A stretch of 64,000 nucleotides of DNA from Aquibacillus saliphilus (GTDB lineage: Bacteria; Bacillota; Bacilli; Bacillales; Amphibacillaceae): positions 186,001 through 250,000 of the forward strand of contig NZ_JAIZAP010000001.1 of NCBI RefSeq assembly GCF_020404745.1, in the 5' to 3' direction. Shown here one piece after another: positions 16,074 to 24,530 of the stretch (position 1 is the stretch's first letter; every line of letters starts with the position of its first letter). The position numbers were made by a program, and so were the translations under genes. A model generated the notes under the pieces. It ran no database searches. It was not told the origin of the DNA and worked only from the letters and a program-made list of their open reading frames with translations.

Positions 16074-16305
16074 TATGCCGATAACGGGTACGGTTCATTA
16101 AATTTAGAATTACACAAAATTGGACATACTGTTTTTGAACTGTTAATGTCTAATTCTGAATATCTTAAAGATATTCAGAATACTTGGAAAGAAAACGTGA
16201 ATAAATGTTTCAAAAACGTACTTCACCGATATGTTTGCTCATTACTATTATAGTGAAGAATCAGCAAATACTTTTAAAGTAAAAACACCTAATTTGAAAA
16301 ACTAA
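16074..16305 (+). pseudogene. Decayed fragment resembling an anthrax lethal factor-like metallopeptidase
   Basis: Frame one reads YADNGYGSLNLELHKIGHTV then FELLMSNSEYLKDIQNTWKE (16074 onward); near 16216-16219 the sense moves by one base to YFTDMFAHYYYSEES and TFKVKTPNLKN, stop at 16303. Order and wording resemble the C-terminal domain of lethal factor-related toxins (zinc motif HExxH, then F-A-x-x-YYxS). The catalytic Glu is Lys here (HKIGH), the reading frame is broken and the region before FAHYYY appears shortened. No start or signal peptide remains. An exact 14-bp inverted repeat (16153-16181) lies inside it. Family call is by eye. Confidence 0.45.
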
Positions 16306-16383
16306 AAACATTGAACGTTAATAGCATTCCATTGAACTATTATTAATCGGTATGTTAATTGTTACAAAAGGGGAGAACGAAAG

Positions 16384-17343
16384 ATGTTTAAAGGTGAACA
16401 AGCCTATTTAGATTTATGTAAGACTGTACTTGGGAATGGTGCCAAAAAAGAAGATCGTACAAATACCGGAACTTTGTCTGTTTTCGGACATCAAATGCGT
16501 TTTGATTTAAACGAAGGTTTTCCTTTGCTTACAACTAAGCGGGTTCCATTTCGATTAATTGCAAGTGAATTGCTTTGGTTCATAAAGGGAGATACAAATA
16601 TTCGCTATCTATTGCAGCATAATAATAATATATGGAACGAATGGGCATTTGAAAAATGGGTGAAAAGCGAAAAATATAATGGCCCTGATATGACTGATTT
16701 TGGTCTTAGAAGTCAGCAAGATGAAAAGTTTAATGAATTATACAAACAAGAAATGGATCAGTTTAAACAAATGATTCTAGAAGATGAGTCATTTGCAAGT
16801 GAATTTGGCGATTTAGGTTCTGTTTATGGTCAGCAATGGAGAGCGTGGAAAACTTCTAACGGAGAAACAATTGACCAATTAAAACAAGTTATTCAAGCTC
16901 TTAAAACGAATCCAGATTCTAGAAGACATTTAGTTACTGCATGGAATCCAGAGGATGTTCCGAGTAATATGGCGTTGCCACCTTGTCATATAATGTATCA
17001 ATTTTATGTGGCAGACGGTAAACTATCATGTCAGTTATATCAAAGAAGTGGTGACATATTCCTAGGTGTCCCATTTAATATTGCTAGTTATGCATTATTA
17101 ACACATTTAATTGCGAATGAATGCAATCTGCAAGTAGGTGAATTTATTCATACATTGGGTGATGCGCATATTTACTCTAATCACATCGAGCAAGTAAAAA
17201 CCCAACTAAGTCGTGAAATTCGTTCTTTTCCAACACTTAAATTAAATAATACAGTTGGCTCTGTGTTTGACTTTGAAATGGAAGATATGGAGATATTAGA
17301 TTACAATCCGCATCCATCTATCAAAGCACCAGTCGCTGTTTGA
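16384..17343 (+). CDS. thyA: Thymidylate synthase (long form)
   Basis: 319-aa enzyme converting dUMP and methylenetetrahydrofolate to dTMP and dihydrofolate. Catalytic C201 lies in [12 protein letters not shown]; the phosphate-binding [17 protein letters not shown] and GDAHIYSNH motifs are present. It has the 50-residue small-domain insertion (about residues 85-135) seen in Lactobacillus ThyA, which makes it longer than the 264-aa form. AAGGGGAG precedes the ATG. dfrA follows after 16 bases, so dihydrofolate made here is recycled by the next gene product. Confidence 0.96.
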   Translation: MFKGEQAYLDLCKTVLGNGAKKEDRTNTGTLSVFGHQMRFDLNEGFPLLTTKRVPFRLIASELLWFIKGDTNIRYLLQHNNNIWNEWAFEKWVKSEKYNGPDMTDFGLRSQQDEKFNELYKQEMDQFKQMILEDESFASEFGDLGSVYGQQWRAWKTSNGETIDQLKQVIQALKTNPDSRRHLVTAWNPEDVPSNMALPPCHIMYQFYVADGKLSCQLYQRSGDIFLGVPFNIASYALLTHLIANECNLQVGEFIHTLGDAHIYSNHIEQVKTQLSREIRSFPTLKLNNTVGSVFDFEMEDMEILDYNPHPSIKAPVAV

Positions 17344-17359
17344 CATTAGGAGGTAAGGT

Positions 17360-17851
17360 ATGATTTCTTTGCTATATGCGATGGATAAAAATCGCGTAAT
17401 TGGATATAACAATGAATTACCATGGAGATTACCAAAGGATTTGAAGTTTTTTAAAGAATTAACCACATCAAATATGGTGATAATGGGCAGGAAAACATTT
17501 GATTCTATGAATGGTCCATTACCCAATCGTAAAAATGTTATAGTTACCAGGGACAAGTCATACCAACAAAATGATTGTGAGGTAATTCACTCGGTCGATA
17601 AGGTTATAGATTGGAGTACAGATAATCCAGAAGTTGAATATTTTGTAATAGGTGGAGGTAATATTTTTGAACAAATTCTTCCCTATGCAGATCGAATGTA
17701 TATGACGTATATTGATGAATCTTTTCCAGGAGACACGTACTTTCCTGATTTTGATGAAAGTGTTTGGCAAATAACGAAAAAGATAAAAGGAATAAAAGAT
17801 GATAATAATCCATATGACTACTACTTTATTCAGTACGATCGTAAACAGTAA
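17360..17851 (+). CDS. dfrA: Dihydrofolate reductase
   Basis: 163-aa NADPH-dependent reductase regenerating tetrahydrofolate. Family motifs in order: VIGYNNELPWRLPKDLKFFK (substrate site; the acidic residue is D27 region in LPKDLKFF), VIMGRKTFDSM, LPNRKNVIVTR, and the NADPH loop FVIGGGNIFEQILPYADRMY. Start ATG has TAGGAGGTAAGGT upstream. Forms a thyA-dfrA operon, common in Firmicutes. Confidence 0.95.
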   Translation: MISLLYAMDKNRVIGYNNELPWRLPKDLKFFKELTTSNMVIMGRKTFDSMNGPLPNRKNVIVTRDKSYQQNDCEVIHSVDKVIDWSTDNPEVEYFVIGGGNIFEQILPYADRMYMTYIDESFPGDTYFPDFDESVWQITKKIKGIKDDNNPYDYYFIQYDRKQ

Positions 17852-18015
17852 TACTATATGGTATTTTTTTCTACAAGGAGTAGCCTAACACTGATGAAAG
17901 TGTTAAGATAGACGTGTTCTATGTATCCGTATATAATGTGAATCATAGGATAGTAAGTTACAGAAGAGATTTATGTAGGATAACTAGTTATATATTGAAT
18001 ATAAGAGGTGAAAAT

Positions 18016-18219
18016 ATGCCATCTGCAATTGGTATTCCGGGTTTAATCCTAATTTTAGTTATTGCACTTATCGTTTTTGGACCTAAAAAGCTTCCAGAAA
18101 TAGGTAAGGCTACTGGACAAACTCTACGTGAATTCAAGAAGTCGGCACGAGATCTTTCGGATGATTCTGATGTTCAGACGAAAGAAACAGATTCAAAAGA
18201 TAACGAAAACAATAAGTAA
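18016..18219 (+). CDS. tatA: Twin-arginine translocase subunit TatA (first copy)
   Basis: 67-aa pore-forming Tat component: one N-terminal membrane helix ([15 protein letters not shown]), the hinge [12 protein letters not shown], an amphipathic helix ([12 protein letters not shown]) and an acidic tail. Start taken at ATG 18016 behind AGAGGTG; the longer frame from 17914 has no ribosome-binding site. A second tatA follows 20 bases after the stop, then tatC. Exports folded proteins with twin-arginine signals. Confidence 0.93.
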   Translation: MPSAIGIPGLILILVIALIVFGPKKLPEIGKATGQTLREFKKSARDLSDDSDVQTKETDSKDNENNK

Positions 18220-18239
18220 ATTCATCGGGAGTGAAAAGA

Positions 18240-18425
18240 ATGGGCATCGGAAATATCGGATTTCCAGGTTTAATGTTAATTTTGATTATTGCTTTAATTG
18301 TTTTCGGGCCTGCAAAACTTCCAGAAATAGGTAAGGCTGTTGGCAGCTCGTTACGTGAATTTAAAAAAGCAACAAAAGACATTATGTCAGATGATGAAAC
18401 AAACAAACTCGATAGTAAAAAATAA
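18240..18425 (+). CDS. tatA: Twin-arginine translocase subunit TatA (second copy)
   Basis: 61-aa paralogue of the preceding TatA with the same layout: helix [15 protein letters not shown], hinge [12 protein letters not shown], amphipathic helix [12 protein letters not shown], charged tail. ATG 18240 follows GGGAGTG; the GTG at 18231 is part of that site. The two copies are about two-thirds identical over the first 50 residues, a tandem duplication that has diverged, as with TatAd/TatAy pairs. Confidence 0.92.
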   Translation: MGIGNIGFPGLMLILIIALIVFGPAKLPEIGKAVGSSLREFKKATKDIMSDDETNKLDSKK

Positions 18426-18436
18426 TTGATTGAAAA

Positions 18437-18469
18437 GGTGTAGGGGATTATAACCTTACATCTTTTTTC
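18437..18469 (+). terminator. Hairpin after the second tatA
   Basis: GGTGTAGGG (18437-18445) pairs with CCTTACATC with two G-U pairs, then T6. Confidence 0.6.
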
Positions 18470-18509
18470 TTCATTAGTAGAATTTATAGGTAAGTATAAA
18501 CAGGTAGTT

Positions 18510-18546
18510 CGACATTTGCTATCGCTATAACGAATGTCGTGTTTTT
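18510..18546 (+). terminator. Second hairpin between tatA and tatC
   Basis: CGACATTTG pairs with CGAATGTCG (one G-U pair) around a 12-base loop, followed by TG and T6. With the preceding hairpin it puts two terminator-like structures between tatA and tatC. Confidence 0.6.
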
Positions 18547-18575
18547 TAATGCTTCGTTTTGGAAGGGGTACGTTA

Positions 18576-19328
18576 ATGTCATATGAAGAGCAGACAGAGA
18601 AAGAAAGAGAAATGAACTTTTTAGACCATTTCTCTGAACTAAGAAAAAGGCTAGTTCTAACTGCAATTGTATTCTTTGCATTTTTCATTCTAGGATTTAT
18701 TTTCGTTAAAGATATCTATGGTTTTTTTGTTAGGAACTTAGATTTTACTTTGAATGTTATTAGTCCAGGAGAAATCATTTGGTTATATTTTACTATGGCT
18801 TTGTTAGTAGCATTTACAGGTACTATTCCTTTTTTAAGTTTTCAGGCATGGCTGTTTGTTCGGCCAGGATTAACAACAAAAGAACGTAAAGTTACGTTAC
18901 CATACATACCAGCTATCTTTCTTTTATTTATTGGTGGACTAGTCTTTGGCTATTATGTGTTTGTAGAATTTATACTGCCATTTCTACTGTCGTTAAATGA
19001 TGGTATGTTTAATGAAATGTTTACAGTTGATAAATACTTTAAATTTTTAATGCGTGTAACAATACCATTCGCAATCTTGTTTGAAATTCCTATTATCACG
19101 ATGTTTTTGACGAGCCTGGGCATCGTTACTCCTAAATTTTTAAGGAGAACTAGAAAATATGCTTATTTTATTTTAGTTATTATTGGTACAATGATTTCTC
19201 CTCCGGATTTTGTATTGCAAATTATTGTCGCAATACCTTTAATTATTTTATATGAAATAAGTATCGTCTTATCAAGTATTGTTTACAGAAAAAAACAACG
19301 AAATCATGAATCATTTATGGAAGAGTGA
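18576..19328 (+). CDS. tatC: Twin-arginine translocase subunit TatC
   Basis: 250-aa polytopic receptor for twin-arginine signal peptides, six membrane helices. Family motifs: MNFLDHFSELRKRL at the N-terminus (conserved Glu), FLSFQAWLFVRPGLTTKERK in the first periplasmic/cytosolic loop and VTIPFAILFEIPIITMFL. Start at ATG 18576 with GGAAGGGG in front; earlier starts in the frame fall in the hairpin. Works with the two upstream TatA proteins. Confidence 0.94.
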   Translation: MSYEEQTEKEREMNFLDHFSELRKRLVLTAIVFFAFFILGFIFVKDIYGFFVRNLDFTLNVISPGEIIWLYFTMALLVAFTGTIPFLSFQAWLFVRPGLTTKERKVTLPYIPAIFLLFIGGLVFGYYVFVEFILPFLLSLNDGMFNEMFTVDKYFKFLMRVTIPFAILFEIPIITMFLTSLGIVTPKFLRRTRKYAYFILVIIGTMISPPDFVLQIIVAIPLIILYEISIVLSSIVYRKKQRNHESFMEE

Positions 19329-19352
19329 TAATTTTAGTAATGGGGTGATTTG

Positions 19353-19571
19353 ATGCGATCTTTTTATCATTATATGATGCGCTATCGAGGAGCAAAACAA
19401 CCTACTGGTGAAAGTCGCCTAGCCGATTGGATGTTTTCTGATCATGATTTTCCTAAGCATTCGTTTAGCTACGATGAAGTAAGTCGTTATTTGGAATGGA
19501 ATATCCCTTTTACAGAAGCAGTTCAAGTATTCGATCGACTTTGGGAAGACTATTTAGCTAATGGACAGTAA
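19353..19571 (+). CDS. yozE: YozE family protein (UPF0346, SAM-like fold)
   Basis: 72-aa protein with the YozE pattern SFYHYMMRYRG at the start, HDFPKHSFSYDEVSRYLE in the middle and FDRLWEDY near the end. The B. subtilis structure has a SAM-like helical fold; the function is unknown. GGGGTGAT precedes ATG 19353; the TTG at 19350 is less likely. Confidence 0.88.
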   Translation: MRSFYHYMMRYRGAKQPTGESRLADWMFSDHDFPKHSFSYDEVSRYLEWNIPFTEAVQVFDRLWEDYLANGQ

Positions 19572-19578
19572 ATTTGGG

Positions 19579-19625
19579 AATAAATACACAGACCTAGGAT
19601 TATTAGGCTGTGTATTTATTTATTC
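19579..19625 (+). terminator. Terminator of yozE
   Basis: AATAAATACACAG (19579-19591) pairs with CTGTGTATTTATT (19608-19620), and CCTA/TAGG extends the stem inward; TATTCTT follows. Confidence 0.8.
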
Positions 19626-19772
19626 TTAAAATTAGTTGGGAGTATTGCCAATAATTACTGCTTAATAAAGTGAACAATTACGTGCTATATTTAGATTATC
19701 TCTTTTTAGTAACTTAGGCTAAGGAGTTATTAAATTTATTATTATTTTGTTCAAATATTTAGGAGGAAAAAC

Positions 19773-20123
19773 ATGAAAGTAGTAATAGCATCGTCTCCAC
19801 AACAACAAGAATATGTTCAGGAACTATTAGGAGATCTGTACAATAATATTTTTCCTTATTACTTTACACAGGACTACATAAAGCGATTGATCGATTTTAA
19901 TTTAATGGAAATACCTGATATAAAAGAACTCAGTTTAGTAGAAATAATGGAAGTGACTGCAGCTATCCAAACAATCTCTAGTATTCTTAAAGAAATGGTA
20001 GAAACAAATAAGCCATTGGATGATTATAATTACGCATTTAATAAGAATGCAGAAATCTTATCAAAATATCAGATTGATTTCCCATTTCAGTTAGTGGATT
20101 TTCAGGATGGAAAATTAAACTGA
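19773..20123 (+). CDS. DUF5365 (YhcU-like) protein
   Basis: 116-aa small soluble protein. The beginning MKVVIASSPQQQEYVQELLG and the FPYYFTQDYIKRL segment resemble B. subtilis YhcU and related DUF5365 proteins; the rest is helical (EIMEVTAAIQTISSILKEM) with the typical FPFQL end. TAGGAGGA gives a strong ribosome-binding site. Function unknown. Confidence 0.7.
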   Translation: MKVVIASSPQQQEYVQELLGDLYNNIFPYYFTQDYIKRLIDFNLMEIPDIKELSLVEIMEVTAAIQTISSILKEMVETNKPLDDYNYAFNKNAEILSKYQIDFPFQLVDFQDGKLN

Positions 20124-20220
20124 GAAAGAAAATTCGTTTTTTCTTTAATATGTTAACTATTATACTAATAGGGTATATAATTGATTATATAAGAAATTAA
20201 AAAGGAGTGGAGGGTTTAAA

Positions 20221-20469
20221 ATGTCTATGCCTCTTTTAATAGAGTGGAAGCTCATTACTCACGGCAATGAGAAACGATTAGCTGAAAAAGAAAATATGTT
20301 TGAGATAACATTTGAAGGTTATAAACTTTTTCCTATTAATGATGTAATTGAGATTAGGAGGCAACATAACTCTGATCAGGTCGGCAATGGAAGAATAATT
20401 GAGATAACATGGAAAGATGGCTCAACGATTTGCAAATACCAACTACTTTCTCTTTATAACGTCAATTAA
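20221..20469 (+). CDS. DUF2584 family protein
   Basis: 82-aa beta-rich protein. MPLLIEWKLITHGNEKRL, GYKLFPINDVIEIRR and the C-terminal YQLLSLYNVN match the layout of DUF2584 proteins of Bacillus. AAGGAGTGGAGG lies before the ATG. Function unknown; no membrane or signal segment. Confidence 0.75.
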   Translation: MSMPLLIEWKLITHGNEKRLAEKENMFEITFEGYKLFPINDVIEIRRQHNSDQVGNGRIIEITWKDGSTICKYQLLSLYNVN

Positions 20470-20642
20470 TGACAAGGTTTATATTACGAAATTATCAGTT
20501 TAAGTAACTTCTTGCGCTTGCCCGGGAAATAGTACTTAAAAATTTTCATTAATTTGCCATATCTGTTCTAGTTATACCTGTTTAAACAAGGTTATAATGA
20601 CAGTATAATATATCGCTAACTAGATGAAAGAGGTGGATATTC

Positions 20643-20723
20643 ATGCTTTCTGCTATTTTATTTGGATTAATTTTAACCGGGACGATTGGGTTAATAATAA
20701 CAGCTGACGTCATAACAAACTAA
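20643..20723 (+). CDS. 26-aa hydrophobic peptide
   Basis: A 27-codon frame with AGAGGTGG (about 20629-20636) before ATG and a good terminator 17 bases after the stop. The peptide is almost one membrane helix: MLSAILFGLILTGTIGLI, then ITADVITN. Too short for automatic calling. The clean transcription-unit layout supports a real small membrane protein; family unknown. Confidence 0.55.
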   Translation: MLSAILFGLILTGTIGLIITADVITN

Positions 20724-20739
20724 AAATTAAAAATTGCGT

Positions 20740-20775
20740 AAAAGAGTAGCTAATCCACCAATAGCTACTCTTTTT
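20740..20775 (+). terminator. Terminator after the 26-aa gene
   Basis: AAAAGAGTAGCTA (20740-20752) pairs with TAGCTACTCTTTT (20762-20774), T run follows. Confidence 0.85.
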
Positions 20776-20856
20776 ATTTGATGATTTGTGCCTACACTTA
20801 TTTATTTATTCAACGTACAATACAGTATCTTAAGATTATAGAAGAGAGGGATTGTT

Positions 20857-21405
20857 ATGTTTTCACAAATGAGGGGGCCTTCTTCCTTTGGTCAGTATCC
20901 AAATGCAGGTATGATGAGGCAATTTCCCTTTGCTTCAAACTTTACCCAACCACCAAACTTGGGACCAACAGCCCCTACACAAGGCGGTATGGGTGGTATT
21001 CAAGGTCTACTTCAGAAATTTACAGGAGGGGTAGGAACTTCTCAAAGTGCAGGTGCAGTTACGAGTACGGCTACTACAGGTTCAGGTGTAACAGGTATGT
21101 TGGGTAACGTTCAGCAGTTGTTGAAAATGGCCCAGTCTGCAGGACCTGTTATCCAGCAATACGGCCCAATGGCTAAAAATCTACCGATGATGTTTAAAAT
21201 GTTAAAAGCTTTTAATGAGGATGATGAGTCAGATGATACTGCTGAAACTATTAAAAGTGATCAAACAGAAGAGGATAAAAATAATAAAGTTGAAATTAAC
21301 AAGGAGAATATCAATAAAATAGAAACTGATACAAAAAGAAAACGAGTAGTTGATAAGAAAAAAGAAATATCATCAGGTATTTCTACACCCAAGCTATTTA
21401 TATAG
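20857..21405 (+). CDS. VrrA/YqfQ-like protein
   Basis: 182-aa low-complexity protein: a Met/Gln/Pro/Gly-rich N-terminus (about residues 1-75), a conserved helical core (VQQLLKMAQSAGPVIQQYGP, then MAKNLPMMFKMLKAF) and a Lys/Glu/Asn-rich tail. The core is the mark of the YqfQ/VrrA family of Bacillus, whose B. anthracis member carries variable repeats. Role unknown, possibly spore-associated. Start ATG behind GAGAGGGATTG. Confidence 0.75.
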   Translation: MFSQMRGPSSFGQYPNAGMMRQFPFASNFTQPPNLGPTAPTQGGMGGIQGLLQKFTGGVGTSQSAGAVTSTATTGSGVTGMLGNVQQLLKMAQSAGPVIQQYGPMAKNLPMMFKMLKAFNEDDESDDTAETIKSDQTEEDKNNKVEINKENINKIETDTKRKRVVDKKKEISSGISTPKLFI

Positions 21406-21500
21406 ATAGAATGTATAGGCAGACTACTTGATTTTTTAACTTATAAGGTCAAAAATAGGAGAAAAGTTAGGAATTATTAAATACGTAGGAGGAATGTTCT

Positions 21501-22472
21501 GTGGTTAATAATAAATTAGAGAAAGCTACATTTGCTGGAGGTTGTTTCTGGTGTATGGTTGAGCCTTTTGATGAACGGCCTGGAATTCACGGAGTTGTTT
21601 CGGGCTATACTGGTGGGACCACTGAAAATCCAACCTATGAAGAAGTGTGTTCTAATACAACAGGACATGTAGAAGCAGTAGAAATTACATTTGATCCTAA
21701 TATTTTCTCTTATGAAAGATTATTAGATGTGTTTTGGAGACAGATTGATCCAACAGATCCTAATGGGCAATTTAATGATCGAGGAGAGTCTTATCAAACA
21801 GCTATTTTTTATCACAATCAAGAACAAAAAGAAATAGCTGAAAAATCCAAAAGACAACTTGAAGAAAGCGGAAAGTTTAATAAGCCTATCGTTACTGAAA
21901 TTGTACCATCTGGTACATTTTACCGTGCAGAGGAAAATCATCAAGATTATTATAAGAAACAATCGTTCCACTACAGACTTTATAAAAAGGGCTCAGGAAG
22001 AGAGGATTTTATTAAAAATCAGTGGAGTAGCGATAAAGATAAGACTGAATTAAAGAAAAAGCTAACACCAGTCCAGTACAAAGTAACACAGGAAAGTGGT
22101 ACCGAAACACCATATCAAAATGAGTATTGGGATCATGAAGAAGATGGAATCTATGTTGATATTGTTTCAGGAGAACCACTGTTTTCTTCTAATGAAAAGT
22201 ATGACGCGGGCTGTGGGTGGCCAAGCTTTACTGAGCCAATAGATAAATATTTTGTAAAGGAAAACGTTGATACCGCACACGGTATGACTCGTACTGAAGT
22301 TCGTAGTACTGAGGCTGACTCACACTTAGGACATGTTTTTGAAGATGGACCAAGAGACCGTGGTGGATTACGTTACTGCATGAACTCCGCAGCAATGCGA
22401 TTTATCCCTAAGGATAAAATGAAAGACGAGGGGTATGAGCATTTATCGTATATATTCGACGATAATAAATAG
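21501..22472 (+). CDS. msrAB: Bifunctional methionine sulfoxide reductase MsrA-MsrB
   Basis: 323-aa fusion that repairs oxidised methionine. MsrA (about residues 6-160, reduces S-sulfoxides) has catalytic C15 in GGCFWC and GYTGG; MsrB (about 185-320, R-sulfoxides) has CGWPSF and catalytic C293 in [11 protein letters not shown]. The MsrB part reads SGEPLFSS where zinc-binding forms have CxxC, so it is the zinc-free type. GTG start at 21501, nine bases after AGGAGG. Cytosolic by lack of a signal peptide. Confidence 0.95.
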   Translation: MVNNKLEKATFAGGCFWCMVEPFDERPGIHGVVSGYTGGTTENPTYEEVCSNTTGHVEAVEITFDPNIFSYERLLDVFWRQIDPTDPNGQFNDRGESYQTAIFYHNQEQKEIAEKSKRQLEESGKFNKPIVTEIVPSGTFYRAEENHQDYYKKQSFHYRLYKKGSGREDFIKNQWSSDKDKTELKKKLTPVQYKVTQESGTETPYQNEYWDHEEDGIYVDIVSGEPLFSSNEKYDAGCGWPSFTEPIDKYFVKENVDTAHGMTRTEVRSTEADSHLGHVFEDGPRDRGGLRYCMNSAAMRFIPKDKMKDEGYEHLSYIFDDNK

Positions 22473-22483
22473 TTTTACTGATT

Positions 22484-22519
22484 AGTTCTTGCTATCATTC
22501 CTGGTAGCAGGGACTTTTC
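22484..22519 (+). terminator. Terminator of msrAB
   Basis: AGTTCTTGCTA (22484-22494) pairs with TAGCAGGGACT (22505-22515) with two G-U pairs, then TTT. Confidence 0.7.
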
Positions 22520-22642
22520 GACTAAAATTATTATGTCAACTTAATTTATACTTTTAAAAAGCATAGATTAGTTCTCAATAGAATAAAAAGTGGTATAATA
22601 GTGCTGTGATTCTTAAAAATAGATATCGAGGAGCGCATATAG

Positions 22643-23029
22643 ATGAAATCAAACGACAATTCATCTTTTAAAATTAAAGGTCTAGATCATATCCAATTGG
22701 CTGCACCTTTGGACTCTGAACAAAAGGCTAGAAATTTCTTCTATCATTTATTAGGAATGGAGGAAATTGAAAAGCCAGAATTATTGAAGCAAAATGGTGG
22801 TGTATGGTTTCAATGTGGAAATCAGGAACTTCATATAGGTATTGAACAAAATTTCATGCCAGCAAGGAAAGCTCATCCAGCTATTTATGTTACTAATATA
22901 AATCAACTAAAAGAACGGTTGAATCATCATAGCATAGATATTATAACGGATGATCGATTACCTGGATATCAGCGCTTTTACGTTAATGATCCATTTGGCA
23001 ATCGATTAGAATTCTTGGAATTAATTTAA
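22643..23029 (+). CDS. VOC-family (glyoxalase/dioxygenase-like) protein
   Basis: 128-aa single VOC unit with two beta-alpha-beta-beta-beta modules. Metal-ligand-like positions: H in LDHIQLAAP, H in QELHIGIEQ, H in KAHPAIYV and the Glu in NRLEFLEL, preceded by DPFGN. This layout fits small glyoxalase-type proteins, often of unknown substrate. GAGGAGCG precedes the ATG. A small DUF6501 gene follows after 37 bases. Confidence 0.85.
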   Translation: MKSNDNSSFKIKGLDHIQLAAPLDSEQKARNFFYHLLGMEEIEKPELLKQNGGVWFQCGNQELHIGIEQNFMPARKAHPAIYVTNINQLKERLNHHSIDIITDDRLPGYQRFYVNDPFGNRLEFLELI

Positions 23030-23066
23030 GTTCATTTATATTCTAGTAGAGAAAGAGGTAATTAAA

Positions 23067-23270
23067 ATGATTCATACAAATTGGGAGAATAATACAACTA
23101 TAAAACAAATTGAATGCGTGCATGCTGATGCAGATAAATTCGTTGTTGATACGATGCTAACACCGGGAAAAGTGTATGATGTGAAAAATGAAACTGAAGA
23201 ATTTTATTTTATTATCGATAACTCGAACCGGATTGCTGGATTCAAGAAAGATTATTTTAAAGAAATCTAA
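23067..23270 (+). CDS. DUF6501 family protein
   Basis: 67-aa protein. IKQIECVHADADKFVVD, LTPGKVYDVKNETEEFYFI and the end GFKKDYF have the pattern I recall for DUF6501, an SH3-like small beta protein of Bacillaceae. Function unknown. GAAAGAGGTAATT before the ATG. Confidence 0.7.
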   Translation: MIHTNWENNTTIKQIECVHADADKFVVDTMLTPGKVYDVKNETEEFYFIIDNSNRIAGFKKDYFKEI

Positions 23271-23271
23271 T

Positions 23272-23314
23272 AAAACACTAACCGTTGCATCTAAGAGGCA
23301 CGGTTAGTGTTTTT
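23272..23314. terminator. Bidirectional terminator between convergent genes
   Basis: AAAACACTAACCG (23272-23284) pairs with CGGTTAGTGTTTT (23301-23313). The stop codon of the minus-strand gene (23291) lies in the loop. Confidence 0.85.
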
Positions 23315-23710
23315 GTGTACAGTCGAATTAATTAAAGTATCTTCATCATTTAAATTTGTAATTACATTAATCACAAAAAGTAGTACTCCAATTAGAACAA
23401 ATGTAGCTCCTGTAGCTACACCGGCTGTGAAAACGGTGTTTCCTGTAAGTAACATAGAAGCTAGGGATATCATCATTATTGGCAATCCTATATTATGCAA
23501 CCAGAAATGAATAATTCCTAATTTTGTTGCGGCTAATTTAGGGAAAAGATAGTAAATAAGACCCGCTAGTGTCAACGCTGTCCATCCAAGTAAATTAATA
23601 TGAACGTGGACACCAGTTAGCGTGTAATCATGAACAATTGACATAAAATAGCCGATAGTTACTCCGATTAGAAAGTAAACTACAGAAATCTTTATAAGAC
23701 GTATTCCCAA
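23291..23710 (-). CDS. Small membrane protein resembling heme-copper oxidase subunit I N-terminus
   Basis: 139-aa integral membrane protein with four hydrophobic helices. HDYTLTGVHVHINLLGWTAL and the FWLHNIGLP segment give histidines placed as in heme-binding helices of oxidase subunit I/NorB. Such short proteins are often labelled cytochrome-c oxidase in Bacillaceae, but they lack the CuB site and cannot be an oxidase alone. Heme binding is inference. A polar tail follows the last helix. Confidence 0.65.
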   Translation of the reverse strand: MGIRLIKISVVYFLIGVTIGYFMSIVHDYTLTGVHVHINLLGWTALTLAGLIYYLFPKLAATKLGIIHFWLHNIGLPIMMISLASMLLTGNTVFTAGVATGATFVLIGVLLFVINVITNLNDEDTLINSTVHKNTNRAS

Positions 23711-23946
23711 AGAGTAATTCCTCCCATTAAAATTGACATCATGTTTCAGTGCGTACCCAGTAATCTGACTTTAAGTTTTTGTGTAAAATTCTTAATAATC
23801 TTACAAATTAAAGTGAAATTTGCATAAATAAAAATATACTGGCAATACTACTTAAGTATTTATATAAATACTATACTCAATTTAACTTGTATTTATGATA
23901 ATTATCGATGATAATGTAGATAAGCCCCTTGGAGGAGATGATTTGC

Positions 23947-24495
23947 ATGAATAGACTATTTATGATTCGTCATTGTAATGCAGAAGGTCAACACAAGGAT
24001 TCACCTTTAACTAAAAGCGGCGTTAATCAGGCACAAGGCTTAGCGACCTTCTTTGAACAATCTAGCTACGAAATAGACCGGATTATATCTAGTCCTTATC
24101 TTCGTGCAGTCGAAAGCATAAAACCCTATGCTGACAAAAATAATATTCCTATTGAGATAGATCCTCGGTTACAAGAGAGAGTGCTAAGTGAAGAACCTGT
24201 TGATGATTGGATTGATGTATTAGAGCAATCATTCACGGATTTGGATTTCACTCTACCTGGAGGGGAATCCTCCAATGATGCAAGAGAAAGATCACTGCAC
24301 TTAATTGAAGATATTATGAATAATGAATCATCTGAAAATGTTATTATTGTTACACATGGTAACTTATTAGCGATACTGCTTAAAGAGTTTCAAGTAGATA
24401 TAGGTTTTACACATTGGAAAGGTTTTACAAATCCAGACTTGTATCTTGTACAGAAGAACGCCGGAGAATATATTGTGGAACGATTATGGAAATAG
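23947..24495 (+). CDS. Histidine phosphatase (phosphoglycerate mutase-like)
   Basis: 182-aa branch-2/PGM-like phosphatase. The phosphohistidine motif is FMIRHCNAEGQ (RHC instead of the usual RHG), with the second arginine in SSPYLRAVES, Glu in RLQERVLSE and the second His in IIVTHGNLLAI. Substrate unknown. Start at ATG 23947, nine bases after GGAGGAG; earlier starts in the frame overlap that site. Confidence 0.85.
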   Translation: MNRLFMIRHCNAEGQHKDSPLTKSGVNQAQGLATFFEQSSYEIDRIISSPYLRAVESIKPYADKNNIPIEIDPRLQERVLSEEPVDDWIDVLEQSFTDLDFTLPGGESSNDARERSLHLIEDIMNNESSENVIIVTHGNLLAILLKEFQVDIGFTHWKGFTNPDLYLVQKNAGEYIVERLWK

Positions 24496-24499
24496 GAAG

Positions 24500-24530
24500 A
24501 AATGGGCGTAAGGATGCGCCCATTTTGTTT
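24500..24530 (+). terminator. Terminator of the phosphatase gene
   Basis: AAATGGGCG (24500-24508) pairs with CGCCCATTT (24517-24525), then TGTTTTT. Lies directly before the minus-strand stop at 24531. Confidence 0.8.

Noticed and set aside
23893-23920. Fur-box-like GATAAT repeats upstream of the histidine phosphatase
   Set aside because: The spacing does not fit the 7-1-7 palindrome and the gene has no link to iron.
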